A DNA stretch of 64,000 bases from Paracoccus aerodenitrificans. GTDB taxonomy: Bacteria; Pseudomonadota; Alphaproteobacteria; Rhodobacterales; Rhodobacteraceae. Position numbers and translations under genes: made by a program. The stretch spans positions 1,116,001-1,180,000 of the forward strand of contig NZ_CP115784.1 of assembly GCF_027913215.1 (NCBI RefSeq), in the 5' to 3' direction. Below the pieces are notes generated by a model. It did not search any database. It was not told the origin of the DNA and saw nothing but the letters and a program-made list of their open reading frames with translations. Position 1 is the first letter of the stretch. Every line of letters begins with the position of its first letter. Positions 38,596 to 48,070 of this stretch are shown here, piece after piece.

Positions 38596-40053
38596 ATGTC
38601 GACCCCGGAAATTGATCCGCCCCGCCTCTATGCCGCGCGAGAGCCGATTTTCCCGAAGGCGGTCAGGGGCAGATTCCGGCGTCTCAAATGGATCATCATG
38701 GGGATCGCCCTGACGATCTATTATGTCACGCCGTGGCTGCGTTGGGATCGGGGTCCGGCCATGCCCGATCAGGCTGTGCTGGTCGATATGACCAATCGCC
38801 GTTTCTTCTTCTTCTGGATCGAGATCTGGCCGCATGAATTCTATTTCGTCGCCGGGTTGCTGGTGATGGCGGGTCTGGGCCTGTTCCTGTTCACCTCGGT
38901 TCTGGGGCGGGTCTGGTGCGGCTATGCCTGCCCGCAGACGGTCTGGACGGATCTGTTCGTGCATGTCGAGCGCTGGATCGAGGGAGACCGCAACGCTCAG
39001 ATCAGGCTGTACCGGTCGAAATGGGACGCCCACAAGATCCGGCTGCGACTGACGAAATGGGTGTTATGGCTGCTGATCGGACTGGCCACGGGCGGTGCGT
39101 GGATTTTCTATTTCACCGATGCGCCGACATTGCTTGGCGATCTGCTGAAGGGTCAGGCGCATCCCGTCTCGTATCTGACGATGGCCTTCATGACCGGGAC
39201 CACATTCTTCTTCGGTGGCTTCGCGCGTGAACAGATCTGCATCTATGCCTGCCCCTGGCCGCGTATTCAGGGCGCGATGATGGATGAGGACACGCTGACT
39301 GTCGCCTATCGCGAATGGCGCGGCGAAGAGCGCGGCAAGATCCACAAGGGAGAGGCCACGAAATCGGACCAGCCTCCGGGCGAAAAGGGCGACTGCATCG
39401 ACTGTTTCGCCTGCGTCAATGTCTGCCCGATGGGGATCGATATCCGGAACGGGCAGCAGCTTGAATGCATCACCTGCGCTTTGTGCATCGATGCATGCAA
39501 CGAAATCATGGACCGGATCGACAAGCCGCACGGGCTGATCGACTATATGGCGCTGAAAGACGAAACCGCCGAGCGCACCGGGCAAGAGGGCGATTCGCTG
39601 ATCCGTCATGTGCTGCGCCCCCGGACCTTGCTGTATTTCGCCATGTGGTCCGCAATTGGCGTCGCGATGCTGGTGGCGCTGTTCACCCGTGCGCCATTCG
39701 ATCTGAACGTGACCCCTGTGCGCAACCCGATCTTCGTGACGCTGGCGGATGGCTCGATCCGCAATACCTATGAAATGCGCCTGCGCAATATGCAGGGACG
39801 CGACATCCCCTTTACCGTTTCCGTAAGCGATGCTCAGGGGGCGGCCCTGCCGGATCTGGATCTGCGCATCGAAGGGGCCGAGGGCGATACGGTTCCGGTT
39901 CCCGCCGACACCACAGCGACGATCCGGGTCTATCTGACCGCCGCTCCGGGTTCTGCCATGACGCAGGAATCCAGCTCGGATGTGACATTGGTGATCAGCG
40001 ATGAAACCGGCGTCGAGGAGGGCGTCGGCACGGTTTTCCACGGAAGGAACTGA
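38596..40053 (+). CDS. ccoG: Cbb3 oxidase accessory Fe-S protein CcoG (RdxB/FixG)
   Basis: Membrane protein needed for copper handling in cbb3 assembly; family members reduce Cu(II) for delivery. 485 residues. About five membrane segments and two cluster-binding runs in a ferredoxin-like region: CIDCFACVNVCP and CITCALCIDAC near residues 270-300, plus CGYACPQ and CIYACPW motifs in the membrane part. The C-terminal 130 residues form a periplasmic Ig-like domain. GGAGCCAGTTC precedes the ATG. Confidence 0.96.
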   Translation: MSTPEIDPPRLYAAREPIFPKAVRGRFRRLKWIIMGIALTIYYVTPWLRWDRGPAMPDQAVLVDMTNRRFFFFWIEIWPHEFYFVAGLLVMAGLGLFLFTSVLGRVWCGYACPQTVWTDLFVHVERWIEGDRNAQIRLYRSKWDAHKIRLRLTKWVLWLLIGLATGGAWIFYFTDAPTLLGDLLKGQAHPVSYLTMAFMTGTTFFFGGFAREQICIYACPWPRIQGAMMDEDTLTVAYREWRGEERGKIHKGEATKSDQPPGEKGDCIDCFACVNVCPMGIDIRNGQQLECITCALCIDACNEIMDRIDKPHGLIDYMALKDETAERTGQEGDSLIRHVLRPRTLLYFAMWSAIGVAMLVALFTRAPFDLNVTPVRNPIFVTLADGSIRNTYEMRLRNMQGRDIPFTVSVSDAQGAALPDLDLRIEGAEGDTVPVPADTTATIRVYLTAAPGSAMTQESSSDVTLVISDETGVEEGVGTVFHGRN

Positions 40054-40054
40054 G

Positions 40055-40615
40055 ATGACGATTTTTGGCGATATCAACGCTTTCACGCTGAGCCTGCTTC
40101 TCGTTCTGCTGCTTGCAGCGGTGTTCTTTGCCCCGTTCCTGCTGTTCACCGGAAAGCGCAGGCTTGGCGGGCGCACGATGTTGCTGGCCTTCATATCGCT
40201 GTTCGGGGTGATTATCGGGGTGAATGCCGCGCTTGCGATCTGGGCGGTCCGTACCTTTCCGGGGCTGGAAGTCGCAAACACCTATGTCGCCTCGCAGAAT
40301 TTCGATCGTGAGCGGGCCGCGCAGGAGGCGCTCGGCTGGCGGGCGGAACCCAGCTATGACGGGCAGGCGCTGCTGCTGAAGATCACGGATGATCAGGGAT
40401 TGCCTGCGCCGGTCAAGGACCTGCGCGTGACGATCAGCCGCCCGACACAGATGCGTGACGATGTGTCGCCCGCGATGCGCTATAGTGGCGGCGTCTGGAT
40501 CGGCGAGGTCGCACTGGCTCCGGGCGCATGGGTCGTGCATCTGGAAGCGGATGCGCCCGATGGCACGATCTTCCGTCAGCGCCTTGCGGGCTATCCGGGA
40601 AGCAGGGTGAACTGA
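40055..40615 (+). CDS. ccoH: Cbb3 oxidase assembly protein CcoH (FixH)
   Basis: 186 residues from the ATG at 40055, just after the ccoG stop, with GGAAGGAACTGAG upstream. Two hydrophobic segments (LSLLLVLLLAAVFFAPFLLF and MLLAFISLFGVIIGVNAALAIWAV) and a periplasmic FixH domain (about 90-186) ending in GVWIGEVALAPGAWVVHLEA. It associates with the oxidase late in assembly. Confidence 0.94.
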   Translation: MTIFGDINAFTLSLLLVLLLAAVFFAPFLLFTGKRRLGGRTMLLAFISLFGVIIGVNAALAIWAVRTFPGLEVANTYVASQNFDRERAAQEALGWRAEPSYDGQALLLKITDDQGLPAPVKDLRVTISRPTQMRDDVSPAMRYSGGVWIGEVALAPGAWVVHLEADAPDGTIFRQRLAGYPGSRVN

Positions 40616-40616
40616 G

Positions 40617-42818
40617 ATGGCGGAACTGAGCGCGGGCAGGGGGTATGATGCACGGCTGAGCGCCTGCCCGGCCTGCGATGCAGCACCTCTGGCGGGACGG
40701 ATTGCCGCGGCGGCGCTGCACGGCGATCTGATCCTGTCCATCCCGACAGCACATTGCGCGGCATGCATCACCGATGTTGAACGTGCGCTGATGGCGCAGG
40801 ACGGGGTTCGCGCCGCGCGGGTGAACCTGACCCTGCGCCGGGTGATGATTGACGCGCCGGGCCACGAGGCCGCAGAATTCATCCCGGTGCTGGAAAAGAT
40901 CGGCTATGAGGCGCATGAGCTTGACGGCGCGGCCCTGAGTTCAAGCGCGGCTGACCGGCAGGGCCGCGATATTCTGATGCGCATCGGCATTGCCGGGTTT
41001 GCGATGATGAATATCATGATTCTGTCAGTGGCGGTCTGGTCCGGCGCGACCGGCGCGACCCGCGACATGTTCCACTGGATTTCCGCCGTGATCGCCTTGC
41101 CCACGGTGATCTTTGCCGGGCAACCCTTCTTTGTCAGCGCGTGGTCCTCGCTGAAAGGCGGCAGGCTGGGGATGGACGTGCCGATTTCTCTGGCGCTGAT
41201 CCTCGCCACGGCGATTTCGCTGTTCGAGACGCTTAATTCGGGGCGTCATGCCTATTTCGATGCGGCGGTGATGCTGTGCTTCTTCTTGCTTGTCGGGCGC
41301 TATCTGGATTACCGGACCCGTGCCGTTGCACGCTCTGCCGCCGAGGAGCTGACCGCACTTGAAGTGCCCCGCGCCTCACTGGTTGCCGATGGTGGCGAAA
41401 GGATTGTGAACGTTGCCGATCTCGTGCCGGGCGATGTCATCCGTGTGCGTCCCGGCGCCCGGCTTCCCGCTGACGGGCAGGTGATTGCCGGCATGTCAGA
41501 GATCGACCGTTCCCTGTTGACGGGCGAAAGCCTGCCGGTGCAGGCCGGACCCGGTGATGCGCTGTCTGCGGGCGAGATCAACCTGACCGGGCCGCTGGAT
41601 CTTCGCGTGACGGCGGCGGGGCGCGACAGTTCTCTGTCCCGTCTGGCTGATCTGGTAGCGATGGCCGAGGCGGCGCGGGGGCGATATGCCTCGCTTGCCG
41701 AACGTGCCTCACGCGCCTATGCGCCTGTAGTGCATCTTCTGGCGCTTCTGTCCTTCGGCGTCTGGATGTTGCAGACTGGAGACTGGCGCGTCTCGCTGAA
41801 TATCGCGGCGGCGGTGCTGATTATCACCTGCCCCTGTGCGCTTGGACTTGCGGTTCCGGCGGTGGTGACGGCGGCCTCGGGGCGGCTGTTCCGGCGCGGT
41901 TTGCTGATCAAGGACGGGACCGCGCTTGAGCGCATGGCCGAGGTCGATATCGTGGTCTTCGACAAGACCGGCACGCTGACCCTTGGCAGGCCGGAACTGG
42001 TCGGCGCCTCGGCCTTACCGCCTGCGCTGCGCCCGGTTGCTCTGGCCGTCGCGGCGGCCTCGGGTCACCCGCTGTCACGCGCTCTGGCGGCGGCGCTTGA
42101 GGCCGAAGGGGTAACGCCCGCCACGCTGGAACAGGTCGCCGAGATGCCCGGATACGGCGTCACCGCCAGATGGCAGGGCCGCGAGCTCCGGCTCGGCCGC
42201 GCCGATTGGGCGGGGGCCGAGACCCCGCAGGATGCCGAGGGACCCGTCACCGTTCTGTCTGTCGCAGGCGAAACGCCGGTCCTTCTGCGCTTTGCCGATA
42301 CGCCAAGACCCGGTGCCGCTGAAACTGTCGCGGCGCTGAAGGCGCAGGGGCGGCAGGTGGTCATGCTGTCCGGCGACACGGATGCGGCGGTGGCGCATGC
42401 GGCGGCGCAATTCGGCATCTCCCGTTTCCGGGCCGGAGTCACCCCGGCGGAAAAAGAGGCCGAAATTGCCGCTTTGCATGCGGATGGTGCGCATGTGCTG
42501 ATGGTCGGAGACGGATTGAACGACACGGCGGCGCTCAGCCGGGCGCATGTCTCTGTTTCGCCCGCGACGGCTCTGGACGCGGCCCGGGTGGCGTCGGATA
42601 TCGTGCTGATGGGGCAGGATCTGACCCCCGTTGCCGAGGCGCTCGATCTGGCACAGCGGGCGCGGCGGCGGATCAAGGAGAATTTCGCGATCTCGGTTGC
42701 CTATAATATCGTCGCGGTGCCCTTTGCGATGGCGGGGCTGGCGACACCGCTGATGGCCGCGCTTGCAATGTCGGCAAGCTCGGTCTCGGTCACGCTGAAT
42801 GCGTTGAGGTTGCGCTGA
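40617..42818 (+). CDS. ccoI: Copper-translocating P1B-type ATPase CcoI (FixI)
   Basis: Moves copper across the inner membrane for the CuB site. 733 residues. N-terminal C17-x2-C20 pair and a heavy-metal domain with C47-A-A-C50. Eight membrane segments with the CPC ion site (ITCPCALGLAVP), TGES actuator motif (LLTGESLPVQ), phosphorylation site DKTGTL, HP motif SGHPLS and GDGLNDTAAL hinge. One base separates it from the ccoH stop, and ccoS overlaps its end. Confidence 0.97.
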   Translation: MAELSAGRGYDARLSACPACDAAPLAGRIAAAALHGDLILSIPTAHCAACITDVERALMAQDGVRAARVNLTLRRVMIDAPGHEAAEFIPVLEKIGYEAHELDGAALSSSAADRQGRDILMRIGIAGFAMMNIMILSVAVWSGATGATRDMFHWISAVIALPTVIFAGQPFFVSAWSSLKGGRLGMDVPISLALILATAISLFETLNSGRHAYFDAAVMLCFFLLVGRYLDYRTRAVARSAAEELTALEVPRASLVADGGERIVNVADLVPGDVIRVRPGARLPADGQVIAGMSEIDRSLLTGESLPVQAGPGDALSAGEINLTGPLDLRVTAAGRDSSLSRLADLVAMAEAARGRYASLAERASRAYAPVVHLLALLSFGVWMLQTGDWRVSLNIAAAVLIITCPCALGLAVPAVVTAASGRLFRRGLLIKDGTALERMAEVDIVVFDKTGTLTLGRPELVGASALPPALRPVALAVAAASGHPLSRALAAALEAEGVTPATLEQVAEMPGYGVTARWQGRELRLGRADWAGAETPQDAEGPVTVLSVAGETPVLLRFADTPRPGAAETVAALKAQGRQVVMLSGDTDAAVAHAAAQFGISRFRAGVTPAEKEAEIAALHADGAHVLMVGDGLNDTAALSRAHVSVSPATALDAARVASDIVLMGQDLTPVAEALDLAQRARRRIKENFAISVAYNIVAVPFAMAGLATPLMAALAMSASSVSVTLNALRLR

Positions 42819-43003
42819 TGGAGATCCTGTCCATCCTGATTCCGGTCTCGCTTCTGCTTGGAGGCATCGGGCTTGCGGCGTTTCTCTGGTCGCTGCGGTC
42901 CCGGCAATATGAGGACCCCAAGGGCGATGCGCAGCGTATCCTGTCAAGCGAATGGGATGATCGACCGAAACCGCCGCCCTTGGATCAGAACAGCGATCCC
43001 TGA
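42818..43003 (+). CDS. ccoS: Cbb3 oxidase maturation protein CcoS
   Basis: 61 residues. One membrane segment (ILIPVSLLLGGIGLAAFLWSL) and the typical QYEDPKGDAQRIL motif. Needed to put heme and CuB into CcoN. Start overlaps the ccoI stop by one base. Its last 19 bases overlap the end of the convergent xseA gene. Confidence 0.95.
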   Translation: MEILSILIPVSLLLGGIGLAAFLWSLRSRQYEDPKGDAQRILSSEWDDRPKPPPLDQNSDP

Positions 43004-44517
43004 GGGTCGCGGTCATTGCGCACGGGCAGCGTGCCATCGGCGAACTCGATCTCAAGCCTTGCCTGTTCGCCTGCGGCCTGTGCCGTGGTGACGATCTGCC
43101 CGGTCGCGTCGCGGATCACGGCAAAACCGCGCTCAAGCGTCTGGGTATAGCCAAGCGATACGCGCATCCGGTCCAGCCGCTGCATCGCCTCTTGCCGCTG
43201 ATGGATGCTGCGGGCGAAGGCGGCCTGCAACCGGCCTTCCAGAGGTGCCAGCCTTTCGCGTCCCTCGGCGGTCTTTCGCCTTGCATCAGAGATGACCCGA
43301 CTGCGTCCGTTGGTCAGCCTTTGTGCAAGCACATCAAGCCGGTCCTTCCGCCGGGCAGAACCTGTCCGCGATGCCAGCCCGATCTGCCGCGTCACCGTCT
43401 CAAGCGATGTTTTCGCCCGGTCCGTCTGCCGCGCCAGCATGGCGGGCGTCAGTCGCAGGCCAGACAGCCTGTCCTTCCGGCGCAGGACCAGATTGCGCAG
43501 CGCGGGTTCCAGCGCACCGCCCCGGAAATCCAGCCTCTGCCGCGCCCCCTCGGTCAGCGCCTGAGGCCGGCCAAGTGCCCGGCCCAGATCCACCAGTCGC
43601 TGCGCCATGCGTTCCTGCCGCTGACCCATTGCCTGACCCATCCGCAGCCGGGCCTGCTGCAATTGCAGACCAAGCTCGCGCCGCACCGGCACGGCCATTT
43701 CCGCGGCGGCGGTCGGGGTCGGAGCGCGGCGGTCAGAGGCGAAGTCGATCAGCGTCGTATCGGTCTCATGCCCGACCGCAGAGATCAGCGGAATGCGGCT
43801 TTCGGCAGCGGCCCGGACCACGATTTCCTCATTGAAGCCCCAGAGATCCTCGATCGAGCCGCCGCCACGCGCGACGATCAGCAGATCGGGGCGGGGGATC
43901 GGACCCTGATCGGGCAGGGCGTTGAAGCCGCGGATGGCATTGGCGACCTCTGCCGCGCTTGCTGCGCCCTGAACCGCCACCGGCCAGATCACTACATGGG
44001 ATGGGAAACGGTCGCGCAGCCGGTGCAGAATATCGCGGATCACCGCCCCCGACGGAGAGGTCACCACCCCGATCACGCGCGGCAGGAAGGGCAGGGGCTT
44101 CTTGCGCTCGGCATCGAAAAGCCCCTCTGCCGCAAGCGCCTTGCGCCGTTTTTCCAGCATGGCCATCAATGCGCCCGCACCGGCCGGTTCCAGATCGTCC
44201 ACGATAAGCTGGTATTTCGACTGGCCCGCGAAGGTTGTCAGCTTGCCGGTGGCAATGACCTCCATCCCTTCCTCGGGTTTCTGGCTGAGCCGCGCAACCT
44301 GACCTTTCCAACTGACCGACGCGATCACGGCGCGGTCATCCTTGAGATCAAAATAGACATGCCCCGAGCGCGGCATCGAAACCCGCCCGATTTCGCCGCG
44401 CACCCGGACCCGCCCGAACTCGCCCTCGATCACGCGCTTCACCGCGCCCGAGATTTCGGAAACGCTCAGTGGCGGGGCATTGCTGCCGGGCGAGGGGTCT
44501 TCGAACAGGTCTGACAT
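42985..44517 (-). CDS. xseA: Exodeoxyribonuclease VII large subunit
   Basis: 510 residues from the ATG at 44517 (MSDLFEDPSPG). OB-fold nucleic-acid binding domain at about 20-115 (VRVRGEIGRVSMPRSGHVYFDLKDD), then the nuclease domain with GVVTSPSGAVIRDILHRL, RGGGSIEDLWGFNEE and SAVGHETDTTLIDFASDRRAPTPTAAAEMAVP. The rest is a long helical coiled region, ending in QTLERGFAVIRD. Tail-to-tail overlap with ccoS by 19 bases. The small subunit xseB is not in the window. Confidence 0.96.
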   Translation of the reverse strand: MSDLFEDPSPGSNAPPLSVSEISGAVKRVIEGEFGRVRVRGEIGRVSMPRSGHVYFDLKDDRAVIASVSWKGQVARLSQKPEEGMEVIATGKLTTFAGQSKYQLIVDDLEPAGAGALMAMLEKRRKALAAEGLFDAERKKPLPFLPRVIGVVTSPSGAVIRDILHRLRDRFPSHVVIWPVAVQGAASAAEVANAIRGFNALPDQGPIPRPDLLIVARGGGSIEDLWGFNEEIVVRAAAESRIPLISAVGHETDTTLIDFASDRRAPTPTAAAEMAVPVRRELGLQLQQARLRMGQAMGQRQERMAQRLVDLGRALGRPQALTEGARQRLDFRGGALEPALRNLVLRRKDRLSGLRLTPAMLARQTDRAKTSLETVTRQIGLASRTGSARRKDRLDVLAQRLTNGRSRVISDARRKTAEGRERLAPLEGRLQAAFARSIHQRQEAMQRLDRMRVSLGYTQTLERGFAVIRDATGQIVTTAQAAGEQARLEIEFADGTLPVRNDRDPQGSLF

Positions 44518-44655
44518 AATGTTCTTACTGCCGCAGCGACAGCCCGGCTGCAACGGGATTGTCCGTCAGATTCTGCCCGCGCGTTGGTAACGGCACTGGA
44601 ACTCTTTGACCGGGTTTCCGTTTACCTTTATGAACGCCAAGGTTTCATAGTCGCA

Positions 44656-44907
44656 ATGTCAAGCATCTCAGGTAATCCCCTGCTGGCGATCTTTCTTGGA
44701 GTGGCTGCTGCCGCTACCCTGCTATTCGCGACCACATCTGTCTCCGATGCTCAGGAATGCGATCCCAATTACGAAGGTGCCTGCGTCCCCGTCGCAAGCG
44801 ATGTCGATTGTGCAGGAGGCAGCGGAAATGGTCCGGCCTATGTGCGTGGTCCTGTCTATGTGGTGGGTCGCGACGTTTATGATCTGGACCGCGACGGCGA
44901 CGGGTAG
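44656..44907 (+). CDS. Small secreted Excalibur-like protein, C-terminus apparently frameshifted
   Basis: 83 residues. Hydrophobic signal segment (LLAIFLGVAAAATLLFATTSVSDAQ), then CDPNYEGACVP, DCAGGSGNGPAYVRGPVYVVG and a Ca-binding-like DLDRDGDG. Excalibur domains end DxDxDGxGCE. Here a TAG follows DGDG directly, but dropping into the next frame at 44905-44907 reads G-C-E-T and then a TAG at 44919-44921. A one-base loss in the expected Ile codon would explain it. Either the gene is slightly truncated or there is a sequencing error. It is followed by purD, 87 bases on. Confidence 0.7.
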   Translation: MSSISGNPLLAIFLGVAAAATLLFATTSVSDAQECDPNYEGACVPVASDVDCAGGSGNGPAYVRGPVYVVGRDVYDLDRDGDG

Positions 44908-44994
44908 GCTGCGAGACATAGGCACGACTTGCGCTGTGCTCGGTGCCTCCCTAAGACGCGGCCAGGACCAGATCACGTAAAAGGGGCGCGAGGC

Positions 44995-46257
44995 ATGAAT
45001 ATCCTCATTCTTGGCAGTGGCGGGCGCGAACATGCGCTTGCATGGGCGATCCGGCAAAACCCGAAATGCGACCGGCTGATCGTCGCGCCCGGAAATGCCG
45101 GGATCGGGGATATCGCCGAATGCGCCAGCCTCGATATCATGTCGCGCTCTGCGGTGACCGAATTCGCTCAGGAAAACGCGGTCGATCTTGTGGTGATCGG
45201 CCCCGAAGCGCCTCTGGCGGCGGGGGTGTCGGATGCGCTGCGGGCGGCGGGGCTGCTGGTGTTCGGCCCGTCTCAGGCGGCAGCACAGCTTGAGGCGTCG
45301 AAAGCGTTCACAAAGGAAGTCTGCGATGCCTGCAATGCGCCGACCGCCGCATGGGCGCGGTTTTCCGATGCGGTCGCGGCGAAGGAATATATCGACCGGC
45401 AGGGTGCGCCGATTGTCGTGAAGGCGGACGGGCTTGCGGCGGGCAAGGGTGTTGTCGTGGCTGAAACCACCAGACAGGCGCATGAGGCCATCGACATGAT
45501 TTTCGACGGCGCTTTCGGCGATGCCGGTGCCGAAGTCGTCATCGAAGAGTTCATGGCAGGCGAAGAGGCCAGCTTCTTCGTGCTCTCGGACGGGGTGAAC
45601 TGCCTGCCGGTCGGGACGGCTCAGGACCATAAACGCGTCGGTGAGGGCGATACCGGCCCGAATACCGGCGGCATGGGGGCGTATTCACCCGCGCCGGTGC
45701 TGACCCAGGCGCTTCAGGATCAGGTGATGGAGCGGATCATTCGCCCGACCGTGGCCGAGATGGCCGCGCGGGGCATTCCGTTTCAGGGAGTGCTTTATGC
45801 CGGGCTGATGATCGCGGAGGGACATGCGCGTCTGGTCGAGTATAATGTCCGCTTCGGCGATCCCGAATGCCAGCCCATGATGATGAGGCTGGGTGCTCAG
45901 GCGCTTGATCTGATCCATGCCTGTGCCGAGGGAAGACTTGATCAGGTCGTGGTCAACTGGGCGGATGATCACGCGATGAGCGTCGTGATGGCGGCGAAGG
46001 GCTATCCGGGGGCCTACGACAAGGGCAGCGAGATCGGCGGTCTGGATGTGCTGCCAGAGGATAGTTTCCATATGGTTTTCCATGCCGGCACCGGGGAAAA
46101 GGATGGCAAGATCGTGGCAACCGGCGGCAGGGTTCTGGCCGCCACCGGACGCGGCGCGACACTGGCCGAGGCGCATCAGCGTGCCTATGCGCTGATCGAC
46201 GGGATCGACTGGCCGGAGGGGTTCTGCCGCCGGGATATCGGCTGGCGGGCCTTGTGA
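44995..46257 (+). CDS. purD: Phosphoribosylamine-glycine ligase
   Basis: ATP-grasp enzyme making GAR in purine synthesis. 420 residues from the ATG at 44995, after AAAGGGGCGCGAG. Motifs: ILGSGGREHALAW at the start, VVIGPEAPLAAGVSDAL, KADGLAAGKGVVVA, VIEEFMAGEEASFF, GPNTGGMGAYSPAP and YNVRFGDPECQPMMMRL. Full length. Ends 27 bases before the convergent mipZ stop, with only a 5-bp hairpin between. Confidence 0.97.
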   Translation: MNILILGSGGREHALAWAIRQNPKCDRLIVAPGNAGIGDIAECASLDIMSRSAVTEFAQENAVDLVVIGPEAPLAAGVSDALRAAGLLVFGPSQAAAQLEASKAFTKEVCDACNAPTAAWARFSDAVAAKEYIDRQGAPIVVKADGLAAGKGVVVAETTRQAHEAIDMIFDGAFGDAGAEVVIEEFMAGEEASFFVLSDGVNCLPVGTAQDHKRVGEGDTGPNTGGMGAYSPAPVLTQALQDQVMERIIRPTVAEMAARGIPFQGVLYAGLMIAEGHARLVEYNVRFGDPECQPMMMRLGAQALDLIHACAEGRLDQVVVNWADDHAMSVVMAAKGYPGAYDKGSEIGGLDVLPEDSFHMVFHAGTGEKDGKIVATGGRVLAATGRGATLAEAHQRAYALIDGIDWPEGFCRRDIGWRAL

Positions 46258-46284
46258 TCGCTTTTCAGCGATAGGAAACCGCGC

Positions 46285-47067
46285 TCAGAAATCGACCTTG
46301 ACTCCGGGCAGGGCAAGCGTCGCGATCAGCTCCCGCAGCTCCTGACGGGCGGCGATATTGGACATTGAGAGGCTCTCGGTTCCGATATCCTTCAGGTCCA
46401 GAAGGGTCAGCCCGCGCGGGAACAACTCGCGGAAGATGACCCGCTCGGCGAAACCCGGCGCGACGCGGAAGCCGATCCGTTTGGAAAGTTGCGTCAGCGC
46501 AGTGCCGACCTTGCGCTTGTTATGCATCTGCTGTGTCCCCAGCCGGTTTCGCAGAACGATCCAGTCAATCGGCCCGGCTCCGGCTTCCTGCCGCCCCTGC
46601 CGGGCGCCCCAGACCATTTCCGCATAGATGGACGGCCCGAGGATCTTGCCATCCGGTGACATCCGCGCCAGCAGGTCGAAATCTATGAAACTGTCATTCA
46701 GCGGCGTAATCAGCGTATCGGCCAGCATATGCGCCATCTGCGCCAGCCTCGTATGCGAGCCGGGACAGTCGATCAGCAGGAAATCATGCTCGGGGTCCAG
46801 CTTCGACACAGAGACCGAAAGCGGATCGGTGTCATTGGGCGATGCCGCTTCCAGTATGCCGAGGGTCGGGGTCGGCAGGTCCAGCCCCTCTTTCTCAATG
46901 AAATGCGCCCGGTTCTCCAGATAGCGACCGAAGCTGCGTTGCCGGATATCCAGATCGAGTGCGGCAACGCGATGCCCCATCCGGGCAAGCGCGGTCGCGA
47001 CATGCATCGAGGTGGTGGACTTCCCCGACCCGCCCTTTTCGTTCCCGACAACGATGATATGCGCCAC
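46285..47067 (-). CDS. mipZ: Cell division-site ATPase MipZ (ParA family)
   Basis: Forms a gradient from the chromosome poles and blocks FtsZ assembly away from mid-cell in alphaproteobacteria. 260 residues with a GTG start. The deviant Walker A is NEKGGSGKSTTSMH at about 9-22, followed by ALDLDIRQRSFGRYLENR and LIDCPGSHTRLAQMAH (Walker B region). RNRLGTQQMHNKRKV and the DLKDIG segment are distinctive for MipZ as opposed to ParA. No parB is beside it. Confidence 0.93.
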   Translation of the reverse strand: MAHIIVVGNEKGGSGKSTTSMHVATALARMGHRVAALDLDIRQRSFGRYLENRAHFIEKEGLDLPTPTLGILEAASPNDTDPLSVSVSKLDPEHDFLLIDCPGSHTRLAQMAHMLADTLITPLNDSFIDFDLLARMSPDGKILGPSIYAEMVWGARQGRQEAGAGPIDWIVLRNRLGTQQMHNKRKVGTALTQLSKRIGFRVAPGFAERVIFRELFPRGLTLLDLKDIGTESLSMSNIAARQELRELIATLALPGVKVDF

Positions 47068-47340
47068 GACTGGCCTCCGCGCTGAACCGCGCGGACCCTA
47101 GCCGCAGGCCCCGGCGATGAAAAGCCGGGCAGTCAGGAAAGCTGTGGACAAGTCACAGGCAAGATGCGTTCTGCGGGATGTCTGACGGGATGGTCGGGGC
47201 ATCGGGACGCTCCGGCAGGCAAATAACCTGATCGTGACCAGAAATTGCTTGAACCTATAGCTGCTACAGGTCCTAGTTTCCGCAGATTAAGAACTGGCTT
47301 CCTGGCCAGCGATAACTGCTTCAAAACGAAAAATGGGACC

Positions 47341-48006
47341 ATGCTGACAAGACGACATTTCATTCGCACCACCACGGCGTTGTTCTCGGCCTCGATCGCC
47401 ACCCCTCTTATGGCCAGCACCTGGCCCACCGGAGAGCAGAAAGCGGCCTGGGATGCCGAAGTGACGCCGCCGGGTTACGACCCCGCCACCTCGAATCCCT
47501 GGGGGTTGCATCCGCGCTTCCTGCCTCAGCGCGTCACCGCGAATTACGGGCTGGTGCCGGGCGATATCCATGTCGATGCGGTTGCCCGCTATCTCTATCA
47601 TATCGAAGAGGGCGGCACGGCCATGCGCTATGGCGTCGCCATCGGGCGCGGCGATCTGTATGAGCCCGGCACCTATACGATTGAGCGCAAGGTCGAATGG
47701 CCGCACTGGACGCCGACCCAGAACATGATCGAGCGTGAGCCGGAAATCTATGCGCAATACAAGGACGGAATGGAGCCGGGGCCGGATAACGCGCTCGGCT
47801 CACGCGCGTTGTATCTCTATGTCGGTGATCGCGATACTTATCTGCGCATTCACGGCACCCCCTTCCCGCGCTCGATTGGCAGCCGGGCCAGTTCGGGCTG
47901 TGTGCGGATGGTGATGGCGCATATCAACACGCTGTATCCAAAGGTGGAGATGGGATCGACGGCCTATCTTTACTCGGCCGAGGGAAGCCTCGCAGCGCGA
48001 AGCTGA
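47341..48006 (+). CDS. L,D-transpeptidase (YkuD family)
   Basis: Exported enzyme making 3-3 peptidoglycan crosslinks or attaching proteins to the wall. 221 residues from the ATG at 47341. The N-terminus LTRRHFIRTTTALFSASIA has a twin-arginine-like signal. The catalytic motif is H171-GTPFPRSIGSRASSG-C187-VRM. The region VARYLYHIEEGGTAMRYGVAIGR is the usual start of the catalytic domain. A terminator follows. Confidence 0.94.
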   Translation: MLTRRHFIRTTTALFSASIATPLMASTWPTGEQKAAWDAEVTPPGYDPATSNPWGLHPRFLPQRVTANYGLVPGDIHVDAVARYLYHIEEGGTAMRYGVAIGRGDLYEPGTYTIERKVEWPHWTPTQNMIEREPEIYAQYKDGMEPGPDNALGSRALYLYVGDRDTYLRIHGTPFPRSIGSRASSGCVRMVMAHINTLYPKVEMGSTAYLYSAEGSLAARS

Positions 48007-48030
48007 GATCCGGGGAAGCCCCACAGACAG

Positions 48031-48070
48031 AATGAACCGCCGGACAGAGCGCCCGGCGGTTCATTCGTTT
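48031..48070 (+). terminator. Terminator after the L,D-transpeptidase
   Basis: A perfect 13-bp stem AATGAACCGCCGG / CCGGCGGTTCATT with a 9-base loop, followed by CGTTT. It reaches the stop codon of the convergent small lipoprotein gene and may serve both. Confidence 0.85.

Noticed and set aside
46258..46271. Hairpin TCGCT-TTTC-AGCGA between purD and mipZ
   Set aside because: Only 5 bp and without a T run; too weak to call a terminator.
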